Below are positions 16,848-24,719 of a stretch of 42,022 bases of DNA, piece after piece. The stretch comes from a virus. The notes beneath the pieces are model-generated. The model was given only the letters and a program-made list of their open reading frames with translations. It searched no databases and had not been told where the DNA came from. Location of the stretch: positions 1 to 42,022 of IMG/VR virus record IMGVR_UViG_3300037468_000470. One strand, 5' to 3'. A program made the position numbers and the translations under genes. Numbering within the stretch: position 1 is the first letter of the stretch; each line of letters starts with the position of its first letter.

Positions 16848-17345
16848 TCAGGCCTCCCTTCCGTATCGTTCGTGGTGGACGCGCTCGGCGAGGTCTTTGT
16901 CCTCGGTGAGCGTGAGCGTCTGGGCGGCGGTGATGGTGATGCCGTCCTTGGCGGCGCGCGCCTTGGCCTTCTCGGCCAGCTCGGCGGACGCATCGTCTGC
17001 GGCATCGTCGCGCTTGGCGCCGCTGCCGGTCTCGCCCAGCTCGATCGCCTTGGTCTTCTTCGCGTTCTCAGCGAACACGGAGAAGGACTCAGGGGCGTCC
17101 TCGGCGAGCTTCGCCCAGGCCTCTTTCTGGCCGGGCAGGATGTGGGCGCCGTCGACCAGCTCGGAGAGCAGGCGGTCGACCTCCTCGGCGCGCACGCGCT
17201 TGGCCTCTTCGGCGAGCTTGGCCACGGCCTCGTCGGCGCGAGCCTTCTCGGCGTCGCGAGACTCTTCGAGCTTCACGACCTCGGCGAGGATGAGCGCCTC
17301 GTCGGCGTCTTCGCTCAGGTTGAGCTTGAGTGCTACGGTCTTCAT
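16848..17345 (-). CDS. Nested scaffold protein from internal start
   Basis: Inside the protease/scaffold gene, and in the same frame, ATG at 17345 (residue 329) is preceded by AAGGAAGGAAG seven bases upstream. That is one of the strongest ribosome binding sites in the window, and it has no reason to exist inside a coding region unless used. The product is a 165-residue, charged, mostly helical protein, MKTVALKLNL onward. The arrangement matches Mu gpZ inside gpI and lambda Nu3 inside C, where free scaffold is needed in excess over protease. Confidence 0.7.
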   Translation of the reverse strand: MKTVALKLNLSEDADEALILAEVVKLEESRDAEKARADEAVAKLAEEAKRVRAEEVDRLLSELVDGAHILPGQKEAWAKLAEDAPESFSVFAENAKKTKAIELGETGSGAKRDDAADDASAELAEKAKARAAKDGITITAAQTLTLTEDKDLAERVHHERYGREA

Positions 17346-18329
17346 CTGGTCACTTCCTTCCTTTGCGGCGTCGCCATCGGCGAGCGTCACGGGGTGGCCT
17401 TCCTCGCCCTTCGCGGGACGCGAAGCAGGCTCGGAACTGCCGGCAATGGGCTCGGCATGGCTGCCGGGGTCTTCGGATGCCTTCATGTTCTCGGGCACGT
17501 CGTCTTCGGTCTTGTTGGGATGCGCCTTCAGCCACTTGGCGCGCATGGACTTCTTGATGAACTCGGGGATCGCGGCGAGGGAAACCGGGGCGTACGTGGT
17601 CGTGCGCTTCACGGGGTTGGGCACGCCGAATGTGTAGTTACCGCCGGCCACCGCGTAGGCGACCTGCACGTATTCGCCAACATCTATCGCTCCGCTTCGC
17701 TCGAAGACGGCCCAGTTGTCGGAGAAGTCCGCGAGCCATCCATCTCCGAGGCTCTCGCGAAGGGCCTGCTCAAGCGCCTCCCTCATCTCTTGATACGAGC
17801 CTTCGGCCGCGACGATCTCGGAGAGCGCCACGTCGACGGGCTCTGCCATGGAGTCGCCGGCCGCGAGGATGGGCGGCAGCAGGCGGATGACCGGCGTGTT
17901 CGTGAGCGTCACGGAGCGCAGCACGTTGTCGGTCTTCTTTCCGGTCACGTTGTCGACGACCGGCCCCAACTCGACGGAGTTGTACTGGTACTCGCGGCCC
18001 GTGACCTTCTGCGCGCCGACGTCGGTCCACTGCACATCGGCGAACGCGGCCTCGCCGCCATCCGTGGTGGGCGCCACGTAGACGCGCTTCACCCAGGCGG
18101 CAGCCGGCGCGCTCGTGTCGTGCGATCCGGAGCTGTCGACGACGGGCTCGGTGCCGAGCACGCCGCCGGCGAAATTCGCGATGACCTCGTCGGCCAGCTC
18201 GCGGGTCAGCGGCAGCTCGGGGTACTTGGCGCTCTTGAAGGTGCCGATGGGGAACAGCATCATCGGCGTCACGTCGCCAGCAGCCACGGCGTCAAGCGAC
18301 AGCTCGTAGTGGTCGAGGAACGCAGGCAC
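16848..18329 (-). CDS. Mu I-like prohead protease fused to scaffold
   Basis: This 493-residue protein starts at GTG 18329 behind GGGAGG. The N-terminal 160 residues match the Mu gpI protease pattern: His70 in DSSGSHDTSAPAAAW, Ser118 in YQYNSVELGPV, and SVTLTNTPVI near 139-148. The middle (about 180-320) is a linker with a Pro/Glu-rich end. Residues 329-493 are a charged helical scaffold (LSEDADEALILAEVVKLEE and later KAKARAAKDG). In Mu and lambda the scaffold is also made alone from an internal start, and a strong internal start exists here. The protease would remove the scaffold during head maturation. Confidence 0.8.
   Translation of the reverse strand: MPAFLDHYELSLDAVAAGDVTPMMLFPIGTFKSAKYPELPLTRELADEVIANFAGGVLGTEPVVDSSGSHDTSAPAAAWVKRVYVAPTTDGGEAAFADVQWTDVGAQKVTGREYQYNSVELGPVVDNVTGKKTDNVLRSVTLTNTPVIRLLPPILAAGDSMAEPVDVALSEIVAAEGSYQEMREALEQALRESLGDGWLADFSDNWAVFERSGAIDVGEYVQVAYAVAGGNYTFGVPNPVKRTTTYAPVSLAAIPEFIKKSMRAKWLKAHPNKTEDDVPENMKASEDPGSHAEPIAGSSEPASRPAKGEEGHPVTLADGDAAKEGSDQMKTVALKLNLSEDADEALILAEVVKLEESRDAEKARADEAVAKLAEEAKRVRAEEVDRLLSELVDGAHILPGQKEAWAKLAEDAPESFSVFAENAKKTKAIELGETGSGAKRDDAADDASAELAEKAKARAAKDGITITAAQTLTLTEDKDLAERVHHERYGREA
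17346..17364 (-). promoter_or_regulatory. Internal ribosome binding site for the nested scaffold
   Basis: The minus strand reads AAGGAAGGAAGTGACCAG directly before ATG 17345. It carries two overlapping Shine-Dalgarno cores within a gene body, at normal spacing. Confidence 0.65.
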
Positions 18330-18330
18330 G

Positions 18331-20535
18331 TCAGCCTCCCTGTCTCATCTCGTAGACAACGAGGCAGCGGCAGCGAGCGCCGCCCTCGCAGCCTGGGTTA
18401 GGAGCCCAGCCCGCAGCCTCGTCGAGGTCAGTAGTGGTCTCGCCGTCCATGGGGCCGCAGACGCCGCACACGGCCCCGTCGAGCAGAGCGCTGTACACGG
18501 CGTCCTCGATGTCCTGCGACTGCGCCCTGGCCTCGTCGGCGCGCCCCATGCTCATCACGTCCGAAGCGGAGGCCACGAAGCGCAGCGCGGCAGCGTCGCC
18601 TTCACGCGCCACGAGCGCTGCCATCACGTCAGGCGGGATGGGCGTGCCGGCATCGATGCGCGCGGCCTGCATGGCGGCGGCGGCCTGAATGGCCGCGGCG
18701 ATCGCTCTGGCCATGGCCTCGGCCTGCTGTTTCAGGGCGGCGAGGCCCTCGGGAGACGGCCCTTCGGCGAGCTCAACCTCCGCGGCGCGGATGGACTCTG
18801 CCGTCCAGGGCTTGCCTTGCTTCTGGCGCTTCAGCTCGGCGGCAACCTGAGTGCGGCCGGCCTTATAGAAGTCGGAGAGCACCTTCGTGATCTGCGTCGT
18901 CAGGCGGTCGACCATCGGCGGTGCCCCGGCGGCGAACTCGGCGAGCTTGCCCTTGGCCTGCGCCGAGCGGGCGCGCTTGGCCAGCTCGGCGGCGAGCTTC
19001 TCGCGGGTCGCCTTGGTCGCCTCGGCCACGGCCGTCTTCGCGGTGTCGAACTGCGCCGTGATCTCGGCGAGGTCGAGGTAGACCTCGACGCCGACGGCAG
19101 GACGACGCTCAGCGAGCTGGAGGCCAGCATCATGAGAGTGTGGTGCCTCGCTTGCCTGAGCGCCGTCCGCCATGGGGTCCGCCGGGGCTTTGCTGGCGGG
19201 GATGGGTGGTGCAGGTGGCTCTTCCGGTGGCTCTGGAGCGGCCGGCGGCACATCTCCGGGCACCTCCACCTGCGTGTCATCCGATTCGGGCAGGTTGAGC
19301 TCGGCGCGCACCCAGTCCCAGGTCTCTTCGCCGAAGTTCATGCCCGCCTGGGAGAGCGCGAGGAAGGCGCGCGCCATGGCCTGAATGTCGGTGCGCTGCA
19401 CGTTGCCGAATCTGAGGCTCGGCAGGTTGTCGTCCTTGGGAAAGTTGTAGGAGATCAGCTGATGGATCAGGCCGCCCTTGGCGTTCAGCACGTCCTCGCG
19501 GTAGCTGGCCTGCGCCTGGATCGAGTCGGAGAACATGTCGAGCATCGTGGTGCCGAGGGCGCGGCTGCCGACCTGGCCGACGCCGAGGTCAAGGACCTGC
19601 GCCTGGGCGACGCTCGTGAGCTGCGTGTCCCAGTACTTGATGGCGTCGAGCACCTCGCCGACCTTGGCGTTCGAGGCCATCAGCTCGGCGTCGATGTCGT
19701 CGTTCTTCAGGAGGTAGGCGCCGGCGGCGATTCCGAATGACTCGCCGGCCTCTTCGAGCATGGCCTGCGTCTCGTCGTCGAGCTCGGTGTGCGTGGTGAA
19801 CACCGGGACGCCGCCCATCTTGCCGATCAGCACGGCGAGCTGTACCTCGATCTCCTGCTTCAGCTTCCAGGGCTTGTACATGGGGCGCAGGATCGAGCGG
19901 CCGCGGAAGTCGTCGCCCTCTTTGCAGTGGGCAAACCACAGCAGGCGGTCGCCGGGAATCTCGAGGGCGCCGCCGCCTTGCGGGCGCTGGATGACGTGGT
20001 CGATCTTGCCGTCTGCGATGAAGATGTCGCTCGCGGCGATGGACGATGCCGGCCTGTAGGCGAGCCGGCAGCGCGCTTCGCCGTTCTCCATGCGCCAGAC
20101 GATCTCGAAGGCGGCGAAGCCGTAGTCCATGGCCAGGCTCGTGTCTGCGACGAATGCGCGCCAGGGGAAGTCGTCGACGAGGAGACGCTGCACAAGCTCG
20201 GCCTTGGCCACGGCGTCGGCGTCCTCTGCATCCAGGGGCTCGATGGTGACGGCGGCGCGCAGCAGGGGCAGGTTCTGAGCGAAGCGCAGGCCCGCGACCT
20301 TGGGATCGCTGAAGCGCATCTTGTCGAAGGTGCGATAAGCGTTCGTGCCGCGCAGGTCGAAGAGGTATTCGGTATCGAGCAGCTGGCGGGCCTTGCCGGC
20401 GCCGCGCGTGTAGGAGACGGAGGAGTCGCCTATCTCGCCTCGGGGAGCGGCCTTGCGCCCCTCCGCGAGAGACAGCGAAGCCGAACGCCTGGACGACGCC
20501 CGGAGCGCCTTACGATGGTGCGCGGTGGTGGCCAC
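18331..20535 (-). CDS. Portal protein (DUF935/Mu gp29-like) fused to MuF-type minor head domain
   Basis: This 734-residue protein has a portal domain in residues about 40-400. Landmarks are the DUF935-type motifs FSDPKVAGLRFAQ, AMDYGFAAFEIVW and GDRLLWFAHCKEG. A Pro-rich linker (about 405-460) leads to a helical region. The C-terminus (about 680-730) has the MuF/gp7-type ending CGVCGPMDG with CEGGARCRCLVVY, a Cys cluster typical of minor head proteins. The two are usually separate neighbouring genes (Mu gp29 and gp30). GTG 20535 is the first start after an in-frame stop and has no clear ribosome binding site. The portal is the DNA entry ring. The MuF part is normally inside the head. Confidence 0.82.
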   Translation of the reverse strand: MATTAHHRKALRASSRRSASLSLAEGRKAAPRGEIGDSSVSYTRGAGKARQLLDTEYLFDLRGTNAYRTFDKMRFSDPKVAGLRFAQNLPLLRAAVTIEPLDAEDADAVAKAELVQRLLVDDFPWRAFVADTSLAMDYGFAAFEIVWRMENGEARCRLAYRPASSIAASDIFIADGKIDHVIQRPQGGGALEIPGDRLLWFAHCKEGDDFRGRSILRPMYKPWKLKQEIEVQLAVLIGKMGGVPVFTTHTELDDETQAMLEEAGESFGIAAGAYLLKNDDIDAELMASNAKVGEVLDAIKYWDTQLTSVAQAQVLDLGVGQVGSRALGTTMLDMFSDSIQAQASYREDVLNAKGGLIHQLISYNFPKDDNLPSLRFGNVQRTDIQAMARAFLALSQAGMNFGEETWDWVRAELNLPESDDTQVEVPGDVPPAAPEPPEEPPAPPIPASKAPADPMADGAQASEAPHSHDAGLQLAERRPAVGVEVYLDLAEITAQFDTAKTAVAEATKATREKLAAELAKRARSAQAKGKLAEFAAGAPPMVDRLTTQITKVLSDFYKAGRTQVAAELKRQKQGKPWTAESIRAAEVELAEGPSPEGLAALKQQAEAMARAIAAAIQAAAAMQAARIDAGTPIPPDVMAALVAREGDAAALRFVASASDVMSMGRADEARAQSQDIEDAVYSALLDGAVCGVCGPMDGETTTDLDEAAGWAPNPGCEGGARCRCLVVYEMRQGG

Positions 20536-20597
20536 GACTCTGAGTCTGCGGCCGCGGCCAGCTACGAATTACTACCACTTGCCGGGGCCGGCGCCGC

Positions 20598-22148
20598 CTA
20601 GAAGTTGCCGCGATCTCCTGCGGTCTTGCGGGGCGTCTTGACGCCGCCGGCCGAGACGCGCCGCTTGCGGTAGCGGCAGACGTGCCAGTAGCGAAGCGCG
20701 TCGAGCGGGTGCGAGTAGACCTTGTGGTCGGTGTCGTAGACGTTGTCGTCGTTACGATGCGGCTGCACGTTCGCGAGCGCCGCGATCAGGCCGGAGCACC
20801 GTGGGTGAACAATGAGGCGCTGCTCGAGGTCGGGGTCGCCGAGCGACTCCATCATCAGCGTCACGCCGTCGTTCACCTTGCTGGGCTTGCCCTCGCAGCG
20901 CATGCCGAGGTCGCGGAAGACGTCGAACTCGCTGCGCTTGGTCTGCGTGTTGCGGGCGCGGCCGGCGGGGTCTGAGAAAGGTCCACGGACGCGGGCACCA
21001 AGCTTGTAGCGTTCCAGCCTGGCAAGGATGCCCTCGCCGAAGTCGGTCGTGCGGATCTCGGTGGGCAGGTACTCGTCGAAGACGAAGGGCTGGCCAGAGG
21101 GCGAGATCTGCAGGAAGAGCGCCGCCGGGTGGGCGAGGCCCCAGTCCACGCAGGTCTCGGTCGGCCAGCTCGCAACGACGTCGAACTCGCGCACGTTCAG
21201 CATGCGCTTGAAGCACTTGAAGAAGGCGCCCTCGCGAGGCCTGAAGACGTCAGTGATGTCGCGCGCCAGCTCGCGGTTCGCAAGGTCGGGATCGGCGGCC
21301 TCGTCGACGTTCCGCCGAAACCACTCTTCGTCGCGGCGCGGGTCAGCCGTGGCGGGGATGAAGTGCGAGCGCCACTTGCCGTCGCCCTTGAGCGCGGTCT
21401 TGTAGAGCATCGCGAAGTCATCCTCGTCGCCGTCGCCGGAGGAGACCACGTGCACCCGATGGGCGCCGTGCTCGAGCGCCGTCAGCTGCTCGTTCGGCCA
21501 TGGCCAGAAGGCGAATTCGTCGCAGAGCGTCCAGAAGGCTGCGTCGCCGCGGGCAATGTGGCGCGTCGCGGTCTTGGTCTGGAAGCGGCTGCCGTTCTCC
21601 AGGGTGAGGCTGGTGGTCGTCTTCGAGACAAGGCGCGGTCGCCAGGCATCCATCGCCGCCGGCGACTCGGGCAGCACGCGCATGTGCGGCGGGTCCGAGT
21701 TGGAGTCGTAGCCCATGAGGATGAGCAGGCGGCGGATCGCGTCCTTGGCATCGTCACCCGATTGGCGAGCGATGTTGAAGAGGCGGTGGCCATGGAAGAT
21801 GCCGGCGTGCAGCATGGCCATCAGTTCAAGCCAGGTGATGCCGACCTGGCGGCCCTTCGGCAGTACGAGGAAGCGCTCGCGCTCGATGACCTCAAGGGCG
21901 CGCTTCTGTTCGTCCCAGAGTGTGAACGGGATGAGGCCAGTCTCAGCCTCGCCCTCCTTCTGGACGATCAGGCAGGCGGCGGCGAAGACCGCGGCGGGAA
22001 CGGGATCGAGGTTGCGCCAGCTGGCGCTCAGACCAGATGAATCATCGAGTCGAGCTGCGAGCTGGCTGACGACCTGGCCGGGCGGCATGCGAGCGACGAC
22101 CAGCTCAGCCCGCCTGACCAGCTCCGGCGGTGGCGTTCTCAGCTTCAC
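20598..22148 (-). CDS. Terminase large subunit
   Basis: This 516-residue protein is the DNA-packaging motor. The ATPase part has a Walker A-like loop LPKGRQVGITW (about 96-106) and a Walker B motif FWTLCDEFAFW (about 205-215). The nuclease part has Asp335 in TCVDWGLAHPAA and a late Asp in SHPLDALRYWHV. GTG 22148 follows AGGAAG and lies inside the end of the small-subunit gene (44-base overlap), which suggests coupling. The relaxed Walker A loop resembles Mu gp28-like terminases. Confidence 0.93.
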   Translation of the reverse strand: MKLRTPPPELVRRAELVVARMPPGQVVSQLAARLDDSSGLSASWRNLDPVPAAVFAAACLIVQKEGEAETGLIPFTLWDEQKRALEVIERERFLVLPKGRQVGITWLELMAMLHAGIFHGHRLFNIARQSGDDAKDAIRRLLILMGYDSNSDPPHMRVLPESPAAMDAWRPRLVSKTTTSLTLENGSRFQTKTATRHIARGDAAFWTLCDEFAFWPWPNEQLTALEHGAHRVHVVSSGDGDEDDFAMLYKTALKGDGKWRSHFIPATADPRRDEEWFRRNVDEAADPDLANRELARDITDVFRPREGAFFKCFKRMLNVREFDVVASWPTETCVDWGLAHPAALFLQISPSGQPFVFDEYLPTEIRTTDFGEGILARLERYKLGARVRGPFSDPAGRARNTQTKRSEFDVFRDLGMRCEGKPSKVNDGVTLMMESLGDPDLEQRLIVHPRCSGLIAALANVQPHRNDDNVYDTDHKVYSHPLDALRYWHVCRYRKRRVSAGGVKTPRKTAGDRGNF

Positions 22149-22545
22149 GCATCACTTCCTCGACCATGAGGTCGACGAGCTGGCGGCGGGCGTCGTTCAG
22201 GTTGACCTCGATGGGCGCCTTGAGGCCGAGCAGATCGTTGATCTCCTTCTGCACGGCGAGTGCGTCTCTGTAGCTCTTGTCGTTCAAGCAGCGCGTGAAG
22301 AGGTCGTGGAGACGGCCCAGGGCGCGCCCGAACTCAAGCTCGCGGTCGTGCGCTCCCGACTCGATGAGGAGCTGCTTGGCCTTGGAGATGTAGACATCGA
22401 CGGTGCGCGGCCTGGAGCCCCAGGCAGGGTACTTCTTCTCGATGTGCTCAAGGATGCGTGGCCGGTCGAGGCCCAGCAGAAGGAGCCGGTAGACGACGTC
22501 CACGCGACGCGCGACGGCAGCCTTCGTTCCCTTAGTGCTGCTCAC
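22105..22545 (-). CDS. Terminase small subunit
   Basis: This 146-residue protein directly precedes TerL. Its first 75 residues form a helix-turn-helix-like DNA-binding part (VVYRLLLLGLDRPRILEHIEKKYPAWG, then RTVDVYISKAKQLL). The rest is helical, as expected for a ring-forming recognition subunit, and it ends in a flexible Ala/Gly-rich tail. GTG 22545 shares GTGA with the methyltransferase stop. Its target site on the genome is not recognised. Confidence 0.8.
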   Translation of the reverse strand: MSSTKGTKAAVARRVDVVYRLLLLGLDRPRILEHIEKKYPAWGSRPRTVDVYISKAKQLLIESGAHDRELEFGRALGRLHDLFTRCLNDKSYRDALAVQKEINDLLGLKAPIEVNLNDARRQLVDLMVEEVMREAENATAGAGQAG

Positions 22546-23822
22546 GGGAGGCGCTCCCGCGTCACATCGGCGAATGAGGCGCCGCTATCCGCGAGCGTCG
22601 CCTCTTCGCCCGTGTAGGCCTCCCAGCGCGACACGGCGGCGTCCACGAAGGCGGGGCTCTGCTCCATGGCGTAGCAGGCGCGGCCAGTGTTCTCGGCGGC
22701 GATGATCGCCGTGCCGCTTCCGCTGAACGGCTCGTAGATGAGGCCGCCTGGCTTGGTGTGGTAGAGGATCGGGCGACGGATCAGCTCGACTGGCTTCATG
22801 GTCGGGTGGATCGAGCCGGCGCCGTCTTCGATCTTGGACTCGATCTCCCAAACCGCCCTCGAGTCGGCCGGGGGCTTCAAGGGTGGCTGATGGCCCTGGC
22901 GCCAGCCGACGAGCAGCGGCTCGTAGTCCCACATGTACCAGGAGTAGGTGAGCACGCTGCGCGTCTTCTTCCAGATGAGGACTTGATGAGCAAGCAGGCC
23001 GACCTCGCGCCATGCCTGCCAGATGACCTCGCTGCGCATGATGCCGTAGCACTGGTACACGGCAGCATTGGCCGCCAGCGCGTCGTCGAGAGCGCAGCGC
23101 AGGAAGTCGACGTAGAACTCGACGGAGTGCTCGTGGTCGATGTAGGTATCCCAGTGCTTGTCCTTGTTCGCGGCGCCCTCGTTGGCTTCGCTCGCCGGGT
23201 GAGCACCGCCTTGGTAGTCGACGAGGTAGGGCGGGTCCGTGGCCATGAGCGACGCGCGCTTGCCAGCCATGAGCAGCTGCACGTCGTCGGCGCTCGTCGA
23301 GTCGCCGCAGAGCAGGCGGTGCTTGCCGAGCAGCCACAGGTCGCCGGTTCGAGACGCGGGGATCTCCGGAGGATCGCAGGGCGCGTCCTCGTCGGTCAGG
23401 CCTTCAGTGGGCTCTGCGAGAAGCGCCGCGATCTCATCCTGGTCGAACGCCGTCAGCTCGAGGTCGAAGTCCAGGCCGAGCAGCTCCTCAAGTTCGATGG
23501 CCAGCAGCTCGTCGTCCCACGATGTCTCTTGGCCGGTGCGATTGTCGGCGAGGCGCAGGGCCTTGACCTTGGCCGGCGAGAGGTCGGCGCAGACGATGAC
23601 GGGCACCCGTTCGAGCTCCAGGCGCTGCGCCGCCAGGAGGCGAGTGTGACCGGCGATGATGACGCCCTCACCGTCGACAAGGATCGGGTTGCGGAAGCCG
23701 AACTCGTGGATGCTGCCGGCGACCTTGGCGATCGCGGCCTCGGGACACACCCTGGCGTTGCGCGGATACGGAAGCAGGCGGGTGATGGGCCACTGCTCAA
23801 TGCTCACCTTGGTCGTGTTCAT
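22542..23822 (-). CDS. ParB-like nuclease domain fused to beta-class N6-adenine/N4-cytosine DNA methyltransferase
   Basis: This 426-residue protein starts at ATG 23822 (ATGA overlap). Residues about 8-100 are a ParB-like domain (LLPYPRNAR, IIAGHTRLLAAQRL). The methyltransferase part follows, with catalytic DPPY at 196-199 and the cofactor motif FSGSGTA at about 366-372. This order of motifs is typical of beta-class amino methyltransferases. Such fusions are common next to terminase genes of phages and may modify phage DNA against host restriction or mark DNA for packaging. No restriction partner lies nearby. Confidence 0.88.
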   Translation of the reverse strand: MNTTKVSIEQWPITRLLPYPRNARVCPEAAIAKVAGSIHEFGFRNPILVDGEGVIIAGHTRLLAAQRLELERVPVIVCADLSPAKVKALRLADNRTGQETSWDDELLAIELEELLGLDFDLELTAFDQDEIAALLAEPTEGLTDEDAPCDPPEIPASRTGDLWLLGKHRLLCGDSTSADDVQLLMAGKRASLMATDPPYLVDYQGGAHPASEANEGAANKDKHWDTYIDHEHSVEFYVDFLRCALDDALAANAAVYQCYGIMRSEVIWQAWREVGLLAHQVLIWKKTRSVLTYSWYMWDYEPLLVGWRQGHQPPLKPPADSRAVWEIESKIEDGAGSIHPTMKPVELIRRPILYHTKPGGLIYEPFSGSGTAIIAAENTGRACYAMEQSPAFVDAAVSRWEAYTGEEATLADSGASFADVTRERLP

Positions 23823-24232
23823 GCCTTGATCGTCCTTCCGCCGCGAGTCCGAATTGCTACGAGTTTGCGGCCGGCTGCTCCGACGCCCACGACGCGCACC
23901 ATGCCGCTGGCGTTGAGGCGCGTCACGGAGGCATGGATGGCGTTGTAGTTCTCCTTCAGCGAGTCGCAGCCGAGCGCCCGGTAGAGGTTCACCGGGGAGC
24001 CGTGGGCGCGCCACAGCAGCAGGAGGATGTGCTCGTCGAGGCGAGGGTCGTGGTGGGGGTTGTAGCCGTCGTGGGGATGCGAGTCACAGACGCAGTCGCC
24101 GAGCACGTGATCGCCGCGCAGGTCCGCGCCGCACACGACGCAGCTGGTCTTCTGCTGGCGAAGGGAGGTACTGGACCTGCCGCATTTGACGACGATCGGT
24201 TCGGGGCGGGCGGGGCGATGGCACTCGACCAT
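23819..24232 (-). CDS. Zinc-binding winged-helix protein, possible late-gene regulator
   Basis: This 137-residue protein starts at ATG 24232, with GGCGGAG eight bases upstream. Cysteines at 31, 34, 47 and 49 (CVVCGADL..GDCVC) could form a small zinc site. Residues about 65-125 look like a winged helix (LDEHILLLLWRAHG, VTRLNASGMVRVVG). It lies second in the late block, upstream of the methyltransferase. A DNA-binding, regulatory role is reasonable but unproven. Confidence 0.65.
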   Translation of the reverse strand: MVECHRPARPEPIVVKCGRSSTSLRQQKTSCVVCGADLRGDHVLGDCVCDSHPHDGYNPHHDPRLDEHILLLLWRAHGSPVNLYRALGCDSLKENYNAIHASVTRLNASGMVRVVGVGAAGRKLVAIRTRGGRTIKA

Positions 24233-24254
24233 CACGACATCTCCGCCGAGAACG

Positions 24255-24461
24255 CTACTCCGCCGCTTCCCCCAGAGACTTTGTGAGCGCGTCCCGCGTG
24301 GCCTGCGTCGTGAGGTAGGCGAAGCGGAAGGGCTCGTTCTCGTCCAGCTCGGTGAGGAGATCGCAATAGAGCACTTGCAGAGTGTCGCAGGCGGTCCTCG
24401 AAGTCGAGCCAAGCGCGAGCATGCCGAGCAGGAGCTCGCGCTGCGATGAGGTCATGGCCAT
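24255..24461 (-). CDS. First small gene of the late block, function unknown
   Basis: This 68-residue protein starts at ATG 24461, with a second in-frame ATG six bases later. It is helical (SQRELLLGMLALG, LQVLYCDLLTELDENEP) and ends in KSLGEAAE. The ribosome binding site is weak. It is the first gene after a 258-base stretch that separates the late block from the integrase. No family recognised. Confidence 0.55.
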   Translation of the reverse strand: MAMTSSQRELLLGMLALGSTSRTACDTLQVLYCDLLTELDENEPFRFAYLTTQATRDALTKSLGEAAE

Positions 24462-24719
24462 GTCGTGAGCGTACCACGGTAGAGACGCTACCCGGGCAGC
24501 CGATTCCCACGTATGACGACCTGCAGACGTGCGTGGTTGCGGATTGAGTGCGAGTCGCGTGGGAAAGCGGGTGACGCACGGTGACGCACGGTGACCGCTA
24601 TGAGTGAAAACGCCTGCGTGCGAGGGAAAATGTGAAGCGGAGGGTGACAAGAGCGTGGTGGGCGACGTTGGAATTGAAGTAACGACTGCCCTGACGTGAC
24701 GGGATCTCGAAACCAGCTT
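24462..24719. other. Intergenic control / candidate attP stretch between integrase and late genes
   Basis: No gene is supported here. The stretch holds a 10-bp tandem repeat (24571-24596) and a further CGTGCGT at 24528-24534. Temperate phages often keep attP next to the integrase end, so this is the best place to look for it, but no core site or tRNA-end match can be named. I saw no convincing sigma-70-type promoter for the late genes. They may need an activator, or be read through from the early transcript. Confidence 0.4.
24571..24596. repeat. 10-bp tandem repeat with ACGCACG cores (operator-like)
   Basis: GTGACGCACG is repeated exactly twice and followed by GTGACC. The core heptamer ACGCACG lies at 24574-24580 and 24584-24590, one helical turn apart. 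The same heptamer pair with the same spacing lies at the early promoter (33986-34002). It could be a regulator site or integrase arm sites. Confidence 0.5.
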
